From: Platerodrilus igneus
Lineage: Eukaryota; Arthropoda; Insecta; Coleoptera; Lycidae
NCBI GenBank assembly: GCA_036346225.1
Contig: JARFIW010001176.1
Span: forward strand, 2,121,884-2,185,883
Direction of reading: 5' to 3'
Length of the DNA stretch: 64,000 bases
Under the pieces are notes generated by a model. The model did not search any database, was not told the origin of the DNA, and was given only the letters and a program-made list of their open reading frames with translations. The position numbers and the translations under genes are program-made. Position 1 is the first letter of the stretch. Each line of letters begins with the position of its first letter. Below, one piece after another: positions 31,243 through 42,242 of the stretch.

Positions 31243-33144
31243 TTATATTTATATATATATATTTATATCCAATTATATTTACACTAACTTTTAAATACTA
31301 AAATATATCTGCCTAAATTTAATTAATGTACAAATTTCTTTGAATTTTTGGTTTCCGTAATTTTTCTCTAATTTAAAAGTCTTTAATTATAGTCCCAGTT
31401 TAATTTAATAATTTTATTTAAAATCCCATGGTCGTATTATCAAACTTCTTTAACTTAATTCAAGCCACAGGCTTAGGCAGCCATAAAAAATTGATATGAT
31501 AACGCCGTACTCGTGTAATAAACGTTTTTCTTATGCCACCGCTCTGTGTATTACTCACTTTTATTATTATGCCACGGCTAGCCCTTTTTAATTTACACAG
31601 AGTGCACAACGTTACGATGATCAATTTTCTTTTTCACCCCTTTATGATTACCTGTTTAAATTGATAAACGAAGTCAATCAACATTCATATAATGAAAGGA
31701 AATAATATTTGCAATTTTTGAAATTCTTTAAATACGCCCTTCAATCAATTAATATCATATGGATTATTCATTCCAAAATTTATATGCTTTTAATTTAAAA
31801 TAAAGTCACCAAAAACTACCTCTTTACAAAAAAAATCTGGAACGTTCTAGACCTCTTTATAATTTATTACGTAAGTTTAACGTATGCAATGTTTCTTGTT
31901 GACTTCTTTACAAGTTTTGGATAAATTGAATAAATTCAGTATTAAAATTTAAATTGAAAAATATCTTAAAATTAAGTATTATAAGTAAATCTAACCTGTG
32001 ATCTCCTGATATGTTGTTTCGTGTTGTGGATCAACACCCCCTTGTTGTCTTCAATCGAATACCAATGCTCTGCTTAGTTGAACCAATATTTACGTACAGT
32101 TACCCCTCGTTTTCCAAAAATCACCTCGTTCTTTATTATATATTTCTCTGCATATGCTTTGAATCTTTTCCCTTAAATACTTTTGACGCAGATTAAAATT
32201 CTTTTCGACGCCGATTAGAATTGTAATTATTTCCAACGTGGATTAGATTCCAATTAGAATTAGAAGCTGTTTTCTGAGAAAAACGGCAAAAACTTTTCAT
32301 ATATTCTTTACAATTTTTATGTAGCACTATTTTCACTATATTATAAACTTCATATATTCTAAACTTTATTTATTTGACGCGTAGATTTCTGGTTAAAAGT
32401 GTCGTAGCTTCGACGTGTATCAAGTTTGGACTGACTCGTTTTATCACCGTTGGGTGTTAAATAGCGTTTTCCCACTACACTTGGGTTGGGTTTTCAAGCA
32501 GTTTTGCACATTGTTTCAATCAACCAGCTTTGTCTTTAATATTTCCTGTATTTTTAAAGCTGTTTTCTAATGCAACTCCTTTGTATTTCCGTGTCATCGA
32601 GTTTATTTGCTATTGTTATCGTTGCCTTAACATTTGTTATCGCGGCCAGACTTTCAAATTACGTCCGTGTTTTGTATAGATAATGCTTTTAGATAATTAT
32701 ACAAAAATAAATGATGTAACTCTAGTACAATTTTCGTTTATGTATTTATTTATTTGAAAGGGCGTTTTCTTATCAAAGCGCATATTGTTCTTTGTTTATC
32801 ACAAGCGTAATTGCATGCGGATTTATTAGGTTTTTGTTTTATCTTCTGTGTATTTTATTTTATAAACTTGTTAAACATTTTCAACGTAGTTTTAATTACA
32901 TGTACAATTATTTATCTGCTGAATACGCGTTCTATTGTTGAAAGATATGCTCACTGGCATTGTTTAAAGTTAATTACGGTCTATATACAGGGTGTTAAAT
33001 GGTTGCTATTTACATAATGTACGAATTACTTATTTTTCTGCTAAATAAATGCAGTTTTCTGATTCCTATTGCTATTTACAGTTACTACACGACCCTTACT
33101 GTTCAATGCACCCCTAAACAACCCCTTACCACAGCATTATATAT
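31243..33144. other. Unassigned AT-rich region, possible retroelement leader or LTR
   Basis: No open frame of interest. It lies upstream (minus-strand sense) of the gag-like fragment, where an LTR and leader would be expected, but no matching second LTR exists in the window and no clear TG...CA ends can be fixed. TATATACAGGGTG at about 32987-32999 resembles the end of a DNA transposon and recurs near 62490-62500. Confidence 0.3.
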
Positions 33145-33206
33145 CAATTAAGTTTGGCATTTTTGTCAATCATATCTGATATTGTCAAGTTTTTGACTTT
33201 TGTCAG
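33145..33206 (+). repeat. Left arm of a small inverted-repeat transposon (MITE), split by the BEL/Pao element
   Basis: TTTGGCATTTTTGTCAATC...TTTTTGACTTTTGTCAG is the inverted counterpart of 40938-40994. Its inner end is displaced to 40759-40780 on the far side of the retrotransposon. Joined, the arms are about 75 bp each around a 135-bp centre. Confidence 0.8.
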
Positions 33207-33611
33207 TGTTCAGCGCGGGGTCTTATAACTTTGTACATTGACTTACTTCCGCGGTTTTTTGTTGTTCTAAGCTGCAGTTCCTATTCCTTCAAATTAGTGA
33301 GCTGTATGCAAGATTTAGTCCGTGTTACTTTGCACTTGCACTGTGTTTTTTAGGGGTTTAACAAATAAATTCACATTCCGCTGCACTATGACTAACTTAC
33401 GTTACCGAACGAAAAACCGACTGTTCTGCTTCGATATCCATAAGTAAGTGTTTGTTCACTACTCTTAGTCCAACTTATTCACACATGCACAAGGAATTTT
33501 TACGGCAGGATATAAGAAAACAAGGGATGACAGTTTTACTATTAGATTTACAACTACAAATTTAAATAACTTAAAATTAACCACGCAAACGTGCGACAAA
33601 GAGACCGAACA
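33207..33611 (-). repeat. BEL/Pao 3' LTR
   Basis: 405 bp, TGTTCGG...CTGAACA in element sense (TGTTCAGC...CCGAACA on plus). Aligns with 40356-40758 with a few substitutions and small indels. Confidence 0.93.
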
Positions 33612-33641
33612 TCCCGCCCACCAAAATAAGTATGAGCTAAC

Positions 33642-34732
33642 TTTTTTTTTTTTTAATTTCACTTTTATCCGCTTCCACCTTTACAGTTATTAGCGGAGGT
33701 TGGAGGTATTATTTATAATCTATGGTACAAATATGTTATCTTTTATATAATTTATATACGATGTAGGATTTCTATGTCTTTAAGATAGTTCAGCAGTGGT
33801 TCAATATTGGGTGTCTCTCAGGATAGTTTGTACATCTTGTTGTATGTTGTATTTGAGCCTTTTTTGTTGATATTTTTCACAATTCGTTAGGATATGCTCT
33901 ACTGTTAGGTTTGTTTTACATTGTTCACATACAGGTTGAGCTTCTTTTGTCATCAAGTAGTTGTGTGTATATGCAGTGTGTCCTATTCTTAATCTTGTTA
34001 ATACTATTTGTTGTTTTCTTGATTTTGGGATGTGTGCATACGGTTCGGTTTTTGGTTTTATTTGTCTAAGCTTGTTATTTTGGGTGTTCTTCCAGGTTTC
34101 TTCCCATTTTTTTGTCTATTTTGCTTGAGATAATTGCATAGATGTCTGTTATTGGAGTTTTGAGTTGGGTGTTGGTATTAGTTATTCGTTGTTTAGCCAG
34201 TTTATCTACTGCTTCATTTCCTTGGATTCCAACGTGGGCTGGAGACCAAATCAGTATTATTTCAGTTCCGGTTTCTTCTGTTGTTTTGTGTAGAGCATCA
34301 TGTATGTTGTTCGTTATTGGATCTGTTGTGTACCATTTTTCGAGTGATTTAATAGTGCTTAAAGAGTCTGTGCATATTGCATATTTGGTGTGTGTTGGGT
34401 TTGATGTTATATCTTGGATGGCTGTTAAAATTGCTACTTTTTCTGCTGTATAGCTGCTGCTATATGGATGTAGTGTTATTTGGATTTGTTGATCTTGTCT
34501 GAGTACAGCTGCAGTTACTTGTTGGTAGTTTTTCGACCCATCTGTGTAGATAAATTCATGTCTCTTGTGTTGTTCCTTTAGTTCTTTAAATCGTTGATGA
34601 TACTGAGCTTTGCTTGTATGTTTTTTGGAATAATTTGATAGTGATACATTTGTCGTTATATGTTTTCTAGTCCATGGTGGGAATATAGGTAAATATTGTG
34701 GAAGGATTTCAGGTAGGGATAGTTTTATTTGT
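33642..34732 (-). pseudogene. 5'-truncated LINE with RNase H domain inserted in the BEL/Pao element
   Basis: Insertion of about 1.09 kb flanked by the 11-bp duplication TATGAGCTAAC (33631-33641 and 34733-34743). A poly(T) run at its left edge is the poly(A) tail of a minus-strand element. Minus-strand translation gives the C-terminal RNase H of an R1/I/Jockey-type LINE: YSSSYTAEKVAILTAI, AICTDSLSTIKSLE and LIWSPAHVGIQGNEAVDKLA, followed in shifted frames by a region ending in Cys-Glu-Gln-Cys-type text and LLNY. Endonuclease and RT are missing. The plus-strand open frame here (34142-34453) is the shadow of this domain. Confidence 0.9.
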
Positions 34733-34836
34733 TATGAGCTAACTTATTTTATATTAAAAATAATTATAGCTATTAACTACGAAACCTAAACCGACAAACT
34801 TATATACGTGAATATATGTATACATACCATTAAATA

Positions 34837-35930
34837 TTAAGTATTTGGCAGTAAACATAGTTTCACTAGAGGATGTTTAACTAGCCTTTGGGCTGTCTTG
34901 ATTGTAGGTATTCGAACGATACCGTCCCTACCAGGATGTAAATGTCTTTCATGGCAATCTAAGATAATAATTTCAGTTAACCGATGCGACCGAGGAAGCA
35001 AAATTGGAAATTTTGCATCATGCGACAACTCAGAATTACGTAGGCGACCGCCCACTCTCAATAAATCACGACTATCTAGAAACGAACCAAGGCTACGAAG
35101 TTGTTTACTAACAAGTTTTCCAGTTTTAATATTTGCAATGTCTTGAACAAAAACATTTGTTTGAACTCTTTTAATCAATAAATGTATAGCCTCTTGCTGC
35201 TGAGCTAGAGACAAACGATCAGAATATTTTGAACGCAAATCTGCTGGACATTGAACATTACGAATGTAATGACGAATACATGTAATAATCCTACAAATTT
35301 TCTTCAGTTTTGAAAATGTATCCAACAACAAATCGTAGAAATTCTCAGACATAACGACTGTTAACGATAAAGTACGATATTCGACGTCCATCTGAGATGA
35401 GCCGATAAGGTTTGGCAGCGACGTTACTGGCCATTCTTCGCTACGACGCACTAACCAGGAAGGTCCTGTCCACCATAATGGATGATGAACCAACTCTGAA
35501 GCCAAAAGTCCACGTGAGGCACAATCAGCAGGGTTATTTTGGGACTTAACATGAAACCACGAAAATGGAGGAATACGTTCTTGAATATGCGAAATGCGAT
35601 TGCTAACGAATGTCTTCCACTTATGCGAGGAAGACCGAATCCAAGACAAAACAACAGTAGAATCTGACCATGCGAAAATATTACTAAAGGATAAAACATC
35701 TGTATAAATACTAAATCTGCCAAGAGTACGGCAGCACACAATTCGAGACGGGGCAATGAAACACAATTAGTAGGAGCAACCTTCGATTTTGCGCATACTA
35801 ATGACATGGTAATATTACCTTCTAGATCGAACGAACGAAAATAAATGACAGCTGCATACCCAGCTTCAGAAGCATCACAGAACCCATGCAACTCCACCTT
35901 TTTAAAATTAGACATACGATGCGACGCGAA
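34837..35930 (-). pseudogene. BEL/Pao pol: RNase H and integrase zinc-binding region
   Basis: Two overlapping minus-strand frames. The upstream one (35915-35451) starts [20 protein letters not shown], the Pao RNase H start, and includes [17 protein letters not shown] frameshift near 35740 passes to the longer frame (to 34837) with [33 protein letters not shown] and, at the end, LLRVGGRLRNSELSHDAKFP then HERHLHPGRDG, the zinc-binding region before the integrase. The frame ends LVKLCLLPNT about 90 bp before the LINE insertion. The DDE integrase core is not present, so the 3' part of pol was deleted. Confidence 0.9.
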
Positions 35931-36070
35931 ATCTCAATATTCGAAAGCGCTGGCAATTCACCCAAAAAATGTTTCCATTTTTGTATGACTTCCAATGGAG
36001 ACTCTTGGTCGCACCCGAGACCTAAAAGCCAAAGATCTTGAACTAAACGTTTAACGAACAGTACTACAGG
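35931..36070 (-). pseudogene. BEL/Pao RT thumb fragment
   Basis: Minus-strand text PVVLFVKRLVQDLWLLGLGC and ESPLEVIQKWKHFLGELPAL is the end of the Pao reverse transcriptase. It continues DPLGLIA, which lies on the other side of the 687-bp insertion. Confidence 0.8.
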
Positions 36071-36074
36071 TGCT

Positions 36075-36761
36075 TCTTACACTTAAAAGTTCATAGCTAC
36101 AATCCCGCAAGCGCGGTATACTAGACACCACGGGCAGTTGGTAACGCTAATCTTTATACAGTCTTTATACTGTCAATGACGTCACACAATGCACAAATTA
36201 AATGCGCAATTGACGGAAAATATTTATTTAATTCGCAAACAGGTTAAGACAATAGGTACTTACATAAGAAATCTGACGTCCTGCGGGGTTGAGTTAAAGT
36301 TGGCGTCTGCTGACGTCTATCAGGACTGCTGATGGCCCCCTTCAAGGCAATTTAAAGATGGTGGCTGCTAGCAGAGCATGGCCTCCTCCCGGGGTCGTGA
36401 ACTCGGTTCGCCCTAGGCTGCGACAAATTGTTTTCTTCCCTATGTAGAGGTAACGATAAGGAAGGGTTATGGAACGACAGTTAGACAAAGGCTAAGAGAT
36501 CTACATAAAAAAGATACAGACACGGTACGATACCTGACACCACCACACTCTTCGAAGTTTACCGGCAAAAAGCCACGTTACAGAGACCACCGGAAAAACC
36601 CCCATTTTTTTTGTCCTTTCACGCGTCGGCGCCAAATTATTCGTCCAACCTACTTTTGACATGACGGAAACACACGCCAAGTCTTTTGAATTTTATGGCG
36701 CGATTATTTCCGCACATCAAAATTAAACTAAGAAATGTTAGTGCCAAAATGGCACGTAACA
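36075..36761 (-). repeat. Solo-LTR-like insertion with 4-bp duplication (family S, copy 1)
   Basis: 687 bp inserted between DPLGLIA and APVVLF of the Pao RT and flanked by TGCT (36071-36074 and 36762-36765). In minus-strand sense it begins TGTTACGTGCC and ends GTGTAAGA. A related sequence is at 49656-50340 on the plus strand. Shared landmarks: the start palindrome GTGCC...GGCAC, ACCTCTACATA...GGAAGAA, a splice donor TTATG|TAAGTA-like string (GTAAGT at 36263-36258), and AATAAA further on. No coding. It contains an ATTTGGCGCCGACG string, odd for a solo LTR because it resembles a primer-binding site. Confidence 0.6.
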
Positions 36762-36799
36762 TGCTATCAAACCAAGAGGATCAAAAATTTTTGCGATAG

Positions 36800-37930
36800 C
36801 CTACAAAATATTACGCTTAGTGCAAGCGCGCTCTTCAACGTCTAAGTTGTATAAAAATGCATCTGTAAGAGCCCGCCACGAAAGGCCCAAAATTTTTATT
36901 GAACCACTATCTTTATCTTGAAATGTAATTGCGCCCGAACTGGACAGGGACTCCCTCAAGTTGGACATCACTTCCGGGCAATTACTACTCCATTTTCTTA
37001 ATTGAAAACCACCACTACTGCAAATAGTATTCAATTCACCAATTAATTGATTAGCAGCTTCAATCGAATTGCATCCAGTGACTAAGTCATCAACATAGGT
37101 ATCGCTCGCCAATACCGATGACGCGAAAGGAAAATTAATTGATTCTAACCTTGCCAATTCTTGAACAGTACGCAAGGCCAAAAAAGGTGACGACGAAACT
37201 CCATAAGTCACAGTATTTAATTTAAAGTCCATAATAGGATCTGACGGAGAAAATCTCCAGACGATACGTTGAGTATCGATGAGTATCTTTAACCAAAATC
37301 TGCCGATACATTTGTTTGATGTCAACTGTAATTACGATAGGATGTACACGAAAGTGCAACAACAAAACTGCAATGTCCTTTTGCAGAGCAGGGCCAATAG
37401 CCAAGCTATCATTTAACGAATTTCCAGATTGATCCGGACACGAAGCATCGAAAACCACACGCAATTTGGTGGTAGTGCTATCACGCTTATGTACAGCATG
37501 ATGGGGAATGTAATACATTTTCTCATGAACTGACAAATTTTCAGGCGATTTCACTTGAACCATGTGACCGCTTGTCAAATAATACTCCATAAATTTTTTA
37601 TAATCCGAATACAATTCAGGATTTTTGAACAAACGACGTTCTAACGACAAAAATCTTTTAATACAAATTGATCTCATACCCACGAATGAGGGTTCCGAAA
37701 TTTTAAAGGGCAAGGATACTACAAAACGACCGTCCTTGTTACGTCTATAATTTTCCACAAATTGATTTTCACACCTTTCTTCTTAAGGAGAAATGTATTT
37801 TTTGAAGGGAATATTTTCTAATTCCCAAAATCGACGCATGTCGCTGTCTAAGGGCTCAACAAAAGCACACAACGACGTAATAGAATTATTCGGGGAAACG
37901 ACCTTTCCATTAAAACCCAACCAAAGGTTG
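36800..37930 (-). pseudogene. BEL/Pao pol: reverse transcriptase
   Basis: Minus-strand frames 37758-37222 and 37325-36801, with upstream text from about 37930 (TTFGWVLMGKVV, LDSDMRRFWELENIP). Blocks seen: KMYYIPHHAVHKRDS, KLRVVFDASCPDQSGNSLND, ITVDIKQMYRQI, TYGVSSSPFLALRTVQELA and the active site SDTYVDDLVTG, then ITFQDKDSGSIKILGLSW. A frameshift falls near 37250, inside the palm. YVDD is conserved. The enzyme would copy the element RNA in virus-like particles; this copy cannot. Confidence 0.9.
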
Positions 37931-38660
37931 TTTTAATAGCAACTGAAACACCTTGAAAAGATTACTGTAAATTAACAATTTAAATGGGAACAAATAAAAT
38001 ATAAATAAACATAGTCTTATACTGCAGACTAATGTATTACATAAAACGCCAATTCGAGGTTTCTAAACGGCCTACTTGAATAGTTCGCATATAGAAATGA
38101 AGTTCCATTTCTTTTTGTACCAATCTGCCTTTGTGAAAAATCTTACTTAAGCTGCTTGCAAATGCAAGTATCGAAATCCAAATTACTAAAAACAGCTTTC
38201 CAGATGCCGGACTTGGATAAATCACACAGATGGCCGAATAAAACCATAGGTCGCGTAAATAAATTAAATGATCACATTTCAAAGTTAGCTGACCTTGCCA
38301 TGAGTGCTGTAATATAAAATGTAGGTAAACAATAATAATAATAAAATTCCACATACCCCTATCTGGCTACTCGGAATATAATTTACTATCAAATATAAGA
38401 AATATTTGATATTCTGGTAATGGCGTCGCCACAAAGAAAATGATGCTCGACCCATCATTAAAGGTGCTTAAAACAGGAAGAAGAAGTAGAGGGGCTACCC
38501 TTATCTAACTTATGGCCCAGAATACAACAACACATCTATAACTCCCTACTACAACTTGTAATTATGACAGAGAAAACCAGCTCTTTGTCTAACATAATAG
38601 GAAAGCCTTGTGTGTTTAAAGTTGCCTAACTAACATATTCTTTTAATATAATGCATATAT
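37931..38660. other. Unidentified segment inside BEL/Pao, where protease is expected
   Basis: Between gag and RT, where Pao elements carry the aspartic protease, the sequence is AT-rich with no DTG/DSG protease motif in any frame. A minus-strand open frame (38354-38037) has no recognisable domain. Either an insertion or heavy decay; no clean duplication flanks it. Confidence 0.4.
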
Positions 38661-38666
38661 GGTTGA

Positions 38667-39848
38667 CTAACCAAAGAATATGTGACGGTGCAACTGACCC
38701 GTTACACAATCTGACTTACAATTTCTCACCGAATGTGAAGTATTTAAACATTTAATACAAAGATTTTTAAGCTTTACCACCTCAAATCTTTCTTGAGGGG
38801 TTTTATCGAAAAACTTCTTACATCTATAAATAGAATGCACCGCTTGACATAAACTACAATTTTTACCATCATTGGTGGTACCAACTAAAGAAGTTTTAGC
38901 CGAAGTGCTAACAAACCTTCCTTTTTCTCTTTCTTTAACGGAATCTCGAGATTCCAAGCATGTTCCTGAAGCAATGTCATTTATTTCCAACACCTTACAT
39001 TGTTTTTCAATGTACGACCTTAAATCTTTGAACGAGGGAATCTCGTCACTATTGCCTAATTCAAAACGCTTTAAAATATTTGTATTTAATTTTTTTGATA
39101 ACAGATTAAACAATATGAAATCTAATAAATCTATTTCCATCTGCCTTAACGCGAATATATTTTCATCAAAACAACTAATTAATTGCCGGAGTTCCGTATG
39201 CGAGTCTGAGAAACTGACCTTATGGCATTTTTCAAGAGCATTAAAATATGTTGAAAGTAATAACCTCTTAGACTGAAAACGATTAGTAATGATTTTATAA
39301 GCTTCTTCGTATGCACAATCGATTAATGGCAAGTGTTTTATCAATGCACGCAACGAATCATCTAGTGTATCAACGAGATGGCAAAATTTTTCAACAGGGG
39401 ACAAACCGACATTATCATGAATCAATCGCTTATAAATTGCATGATAACTCTCAAAATCTGAAATGCGTCCCGAGAACTGTGGGACAGAAAGATGTTTCAA
39501 GTGAATCCTATAATTTGGCGATAAAGAATTATTCATATTTTCCACCTTTGGCTTATTTTCTACCCGATCTAATTCGCATTGTTGAGCGATAATACGAATA
39601 TCTAATAGATAATCATCGATTTTCACCCTAAGAGCCGAAAATTCATCCAATTGTTCACTTTCTTCATCAAAGAAAATATCCTTGCAAAAAGATTTGAAGT
39701 GGGTTTCAATTTGCTCGACACTTTTAATCGATGCTCTAATTAAAGCAATCGATACATTTTCCGGTTGATTAATTTTACTGTATATATGATCCAACCTTTT
39801 AACTACAAATCTAGCTTCAAGAATAGCTTTATCAATTGATATAACCAT
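38667..39848 (-). pseudogene. BEL/Pao gag-like protein
   Basis: Uninterrupted 393-codon frame, starting at the Met at 39848. The N-terminal half is helical with charged residues. The central part has the family block HLKHLSVPQFSGRISDFESY (the DUF1759-type region of Pao gag), then VEKFCHLVDTLDDSLRALI. A zinc knuckle CIKCLNTSHSVRNC (C-x2-C-x4-H-x4-C) lies near the C terminus, where the frame ends abruptly in HIFFG. Gag packages the RNA and forms the particle. The frame is open here, but in full-length relatives it continues into protease and pol, so the C terminus is probably truncated. Confidence 0.85.
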
Positions 39849-40355
39849 ATTTAATTAATGATTAATAAACAACAATAAAAATTAATGTAAAAACAATGCG
39901 TAACTCGAATACGCTACAAATAATTAATCTACAAAATTAAATTATTAATCGACAAAAGCAACTAACTACAGTGCTCGCCCGATAAAGCGTTTAATCTTTC
40001 AAATAAATACCAATAACCCCTTTGTTATACAAGTTGCACGAACCCAAATGGTTCCTACAACTTGAAACGACAAATAAGGTAAAGCTTTACAATACAATAA
40101 CCCCTCATAAAATTTAGTTTATCTAAAGTAAACTGTTCGACCACTAATCTTTGCAACAAAGGATAAGGGATATATTGTAAAATCTACCGTTATAACCAGA
40201 TGTTTCTATCATTAAATTTGCAAGCAGGATGTTATTCTCTTCGTAACACGTTTAAACCATAATCAAAACTACGACAATTTTTAAATTAAAGTGTAAGGAG
40301 CGAAAAGGAAAAGGAACTAATTAATTAATTAATAATCCGGTGATGAAAGCCCATT
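39849..40355 (-). other. BEL/Pao untranslated leader
   Basis: About 500 bp of AT-rich sequence between the 5' LTR and gag. The primer-binding site would lie just inside 40355 but I cannot assign a tRNA. Confidence 0.6.
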
Positions 40356-40758
40356 TGTTCAGCACTGGGGTCTTATAACTTTGTACATCGACTTACCTTC
40401 GTGGTTTTTTGTTGTTCTAAGCTGCAGTTCCTATTCCTTCAACTAAGTGGACTGTATGCGAGATTTAGTCCGTGTTACTTTGCACTTGCACTGTGTTTTT
40501 TAGGGGTTTAACAAACAAATTCACATTCCGCTGCACTATGACTAACTTAAGTTACCGAACGAAAAACCGACTGTTCTGCTTCGATATCCATGAGAGTGTT
40601 TGTTCACTACTCTTAGTTCAACTTATTCACACATGCACAAGGAATTTTTACGGCAGGATATAAGGGAACAAGGGATGACAGTTTTACTATTAGATTTACA
40701 ACTACAAATTTAAATAACTTAAAATTAACCACGAAACATGCGACAAAGAGACCGAACA
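40356..40758 (-). repeat. BEL/Pao 5' LTR
   Basis: 403 bp, partner of 33207-33611. On the minus strand starts TGTTCGGTCTC and ends TGAACA. Followed on the right by the target duplication GTCAG. Confidence 0.93.
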
Positions 40759-40994
40759 GTCAGTTATAGACAGGAAGCAACACTCAAAATTATGGCTATA
40801 AGCCGAGTATCAAATATATAAATATTTTAGGTAGTTTTTACACAAGGTAAGTTGATAAATACTAATGTACTACAATTTATAAGATAAATTAATAACTTAG
40901 ACTTTTATGCAAAGCATTGCTTCCTGTCTATAACTGACATAAGTCAAAAACTTGACAATGTCAGATATGATTGACAAAAATGCTAAACGTACTT
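40759..40994 (+). mobile_element. Main part of the MITE interrupted by BEL/Pao
   Basis: Starts GTCAGTTATAGACAGGAAGC, the inner end of the left arm, and contains the complete right arm GCTTCCTGTCTATAACTGAC...GACAAAAATGCTAAACGTAC (40918-40994). With 33145-33206 it forms an element of about 300 bp with 75-bp inverted arms. No coding. No autonomous partner was recognised. Confidence 0.8.
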
Positions 40995-41061
40995 GAAAGT
41001 TAGGTTTATGTATAGTTGTGTACACGATTTAGATGTGTAAATCTTCCAATTATCGTCATCG

Positions 41062-41134
41062 GTCTCGGTGGCGTAATTGGTAAACACATAGTCCCCGAAA
41101 GACTAAGATACAGGTTTAAGTCCTGTCCAAGACC
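41062..41134 (+). ncRNA. tRNA-like sequence (tRNA pseudogene or SINE head)
   Basis: Folds by eye as a tRNA: acceptor GTCTCGG/CCAAGAC with one mismatch, box A GTGGCGTAATTGG, anticodon stem TAGTC/GACTA around CCCGAAA (anticodon position CGA, Ser-like), T stem ACAGG/CCTGT around TTTAAGT. Position 33 is C instead of T, the D stem pairs poorly and there is no long variable arm as Ser tRNA requires, so it is not a working tRNA. It sits directly before a LINE tail, which suggests a tRNA-headed SINE or a relic. Confidence 0.5.
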
Positions 41135-41139
41135 TTATT

Positions 41140-41545
41140 CCTTTTTTCAATTAATAGATCGATTTGAAATGATCATTTGGGCTTTGCATAAAAGTCTAAG
41201 TTATTATTTGGAATGTATGAGGAGGATAGCATGGACAGACAAAGTTAGTGACAAAGAAGTTCTAGAAATAATAGAGAAATAAAGATATCTGTGGAAAACA
41301 AAAAAAATGGGAGAAATAGAAAGGCAGGATATGTTCTAAGATATTTTTGGGAGATAGTGCAGGATATATTATAAGCAGAGATAAAAAAAAAGAGGTAGAT
41401 GTAGGCCTATATTGAAGTATTGCACACAGATAGTGAAAGATGCAGACTGTGCAAATTTCAGGGAAATGCGTAGGTTAGCACGGAATAAGAAACAATGAGG
41501 GTACGTGTCTAACCAGTTCCAGGACTGAAGACCTGATGAGGATGA
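41140..41545 (+). pseudogene. RTE-type LINE 3' fragment
   Basis: Plus-strand text reads FEMIIWALHKSLSYYLECMR then RIAWTDKVSDKEVLEIIEK, the end of the reverse transcriptase region in RTE-like LINEs (usual form RRILKIPWTDHVTNEEVL). After stops it continues in decayed form to about 41500, and the 3' end has ACCTGATGAGGATGATG, the short-tandem tail of this LINE group. Only the C-terminal part exists. Confidence 0.6.
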
Positions 41546-41782
41546 TGTGAATTACTACATTTGATTTTCCAATATTACACCTGAAAATAGTACATTGGCC
41601 AGGAAGAAACTTTTTTTTTTATCTGGAAATTTTGAATTTTGCAGAACCCTTACTGTTCCAAGCAAGGTAGAGATCTTTTGTGAAAAATGCTTGCCTAACA
41701 TTTTTCAAAGAGACAGTCAGGATTCGAACCCAGAACTTTGGGATTAGTAGTCACACACATACCATTTAAGCCACAGAGCTGC
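41545..41782 (-). mobile_element. tRNA-derived SINE, copy 2 (inverted, diverged)
   Basis: Minus-strand copy of the SINE at 45131-45428. The head has box A TGGCTTAAATGGTA and box B GGTTCGAATCC; the body includes GAAAAATGTTAGGCAAGCATT and ends TGGAAAATCAAATGTAGTAA. Shorter in the middle by one block and with many substitutions. No target duplication recognised. Confidence 0.8.
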
Positions 41783-42242
41783 TTCATTATGTAGGTTAAC
41801 AATACAAAATGTATAGAGTTGTGTGAATTCAGTCAACAAATATAAAATTTCTGTTTAAACTTGCTGCATATGTATGAAAGGAGCATTTACTGAATTTGTT
41901 CATTAAACGCACTATATTTTTGTGCATTTCTAATTGACATGAAATATCTTATATTTATCTTGATCTTGTATTACAACTTTAAACCCACAGTCAAACTTAT
42001 TGTCGCCATATTTGCTAGGTCGAAAGTATTTTCATATAAGCCTATGACTTTTGAGATACCTACTGAAATATAGATTTACCAAAATTTGAATGTTTGAGTC
42101 GAAAAATATATTTTAGCTAAAATCGTCTTGAAATCATATTCAGAATATAAAACCTATTAATAGCAAATCGAATACGGAACTTTCCTTGTAAAATTCCTTA
42201 AAATTCAAATTATTTAATTACATAAAAAATATGATAATAATT

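Larger units (their letters stand above)
33207..40758 (-). mobile_element. BEL/Pao LTR retrotransposon with two LTRs and target duplication
   Basis: Bounded by LTRs at 33207-33611 and 40356-40758 and by the 5-bp duplication GTCAG (33202-33206 and 40759-40763). Coding runs on the minus strand: gag (39848-38667), a reverse-transcriptase region (about 37930-36800), RNase H and an integrase zinc-binding part (35930-34837). No aspartic protease region was found between gag and RT, and the integrase catalytic core is absent. The element is further disrupted by a LINE (33642-34732) and a solo-LTR-like insert (36075-36761). Dead copy, but its ends are very clear. Confidence 0.92.

Noticed and set aside
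34142..34453. Plus-strand 103-codon hydrophobic frame as a membrane protein
   Set aside because: Exact antisense of the LINE RNase H domain.
38872..39592. Plus-strand frames antisense to BEL/Pao gag
   Set aside because: Shadows of the minus-strand gag frame, without family motifs.
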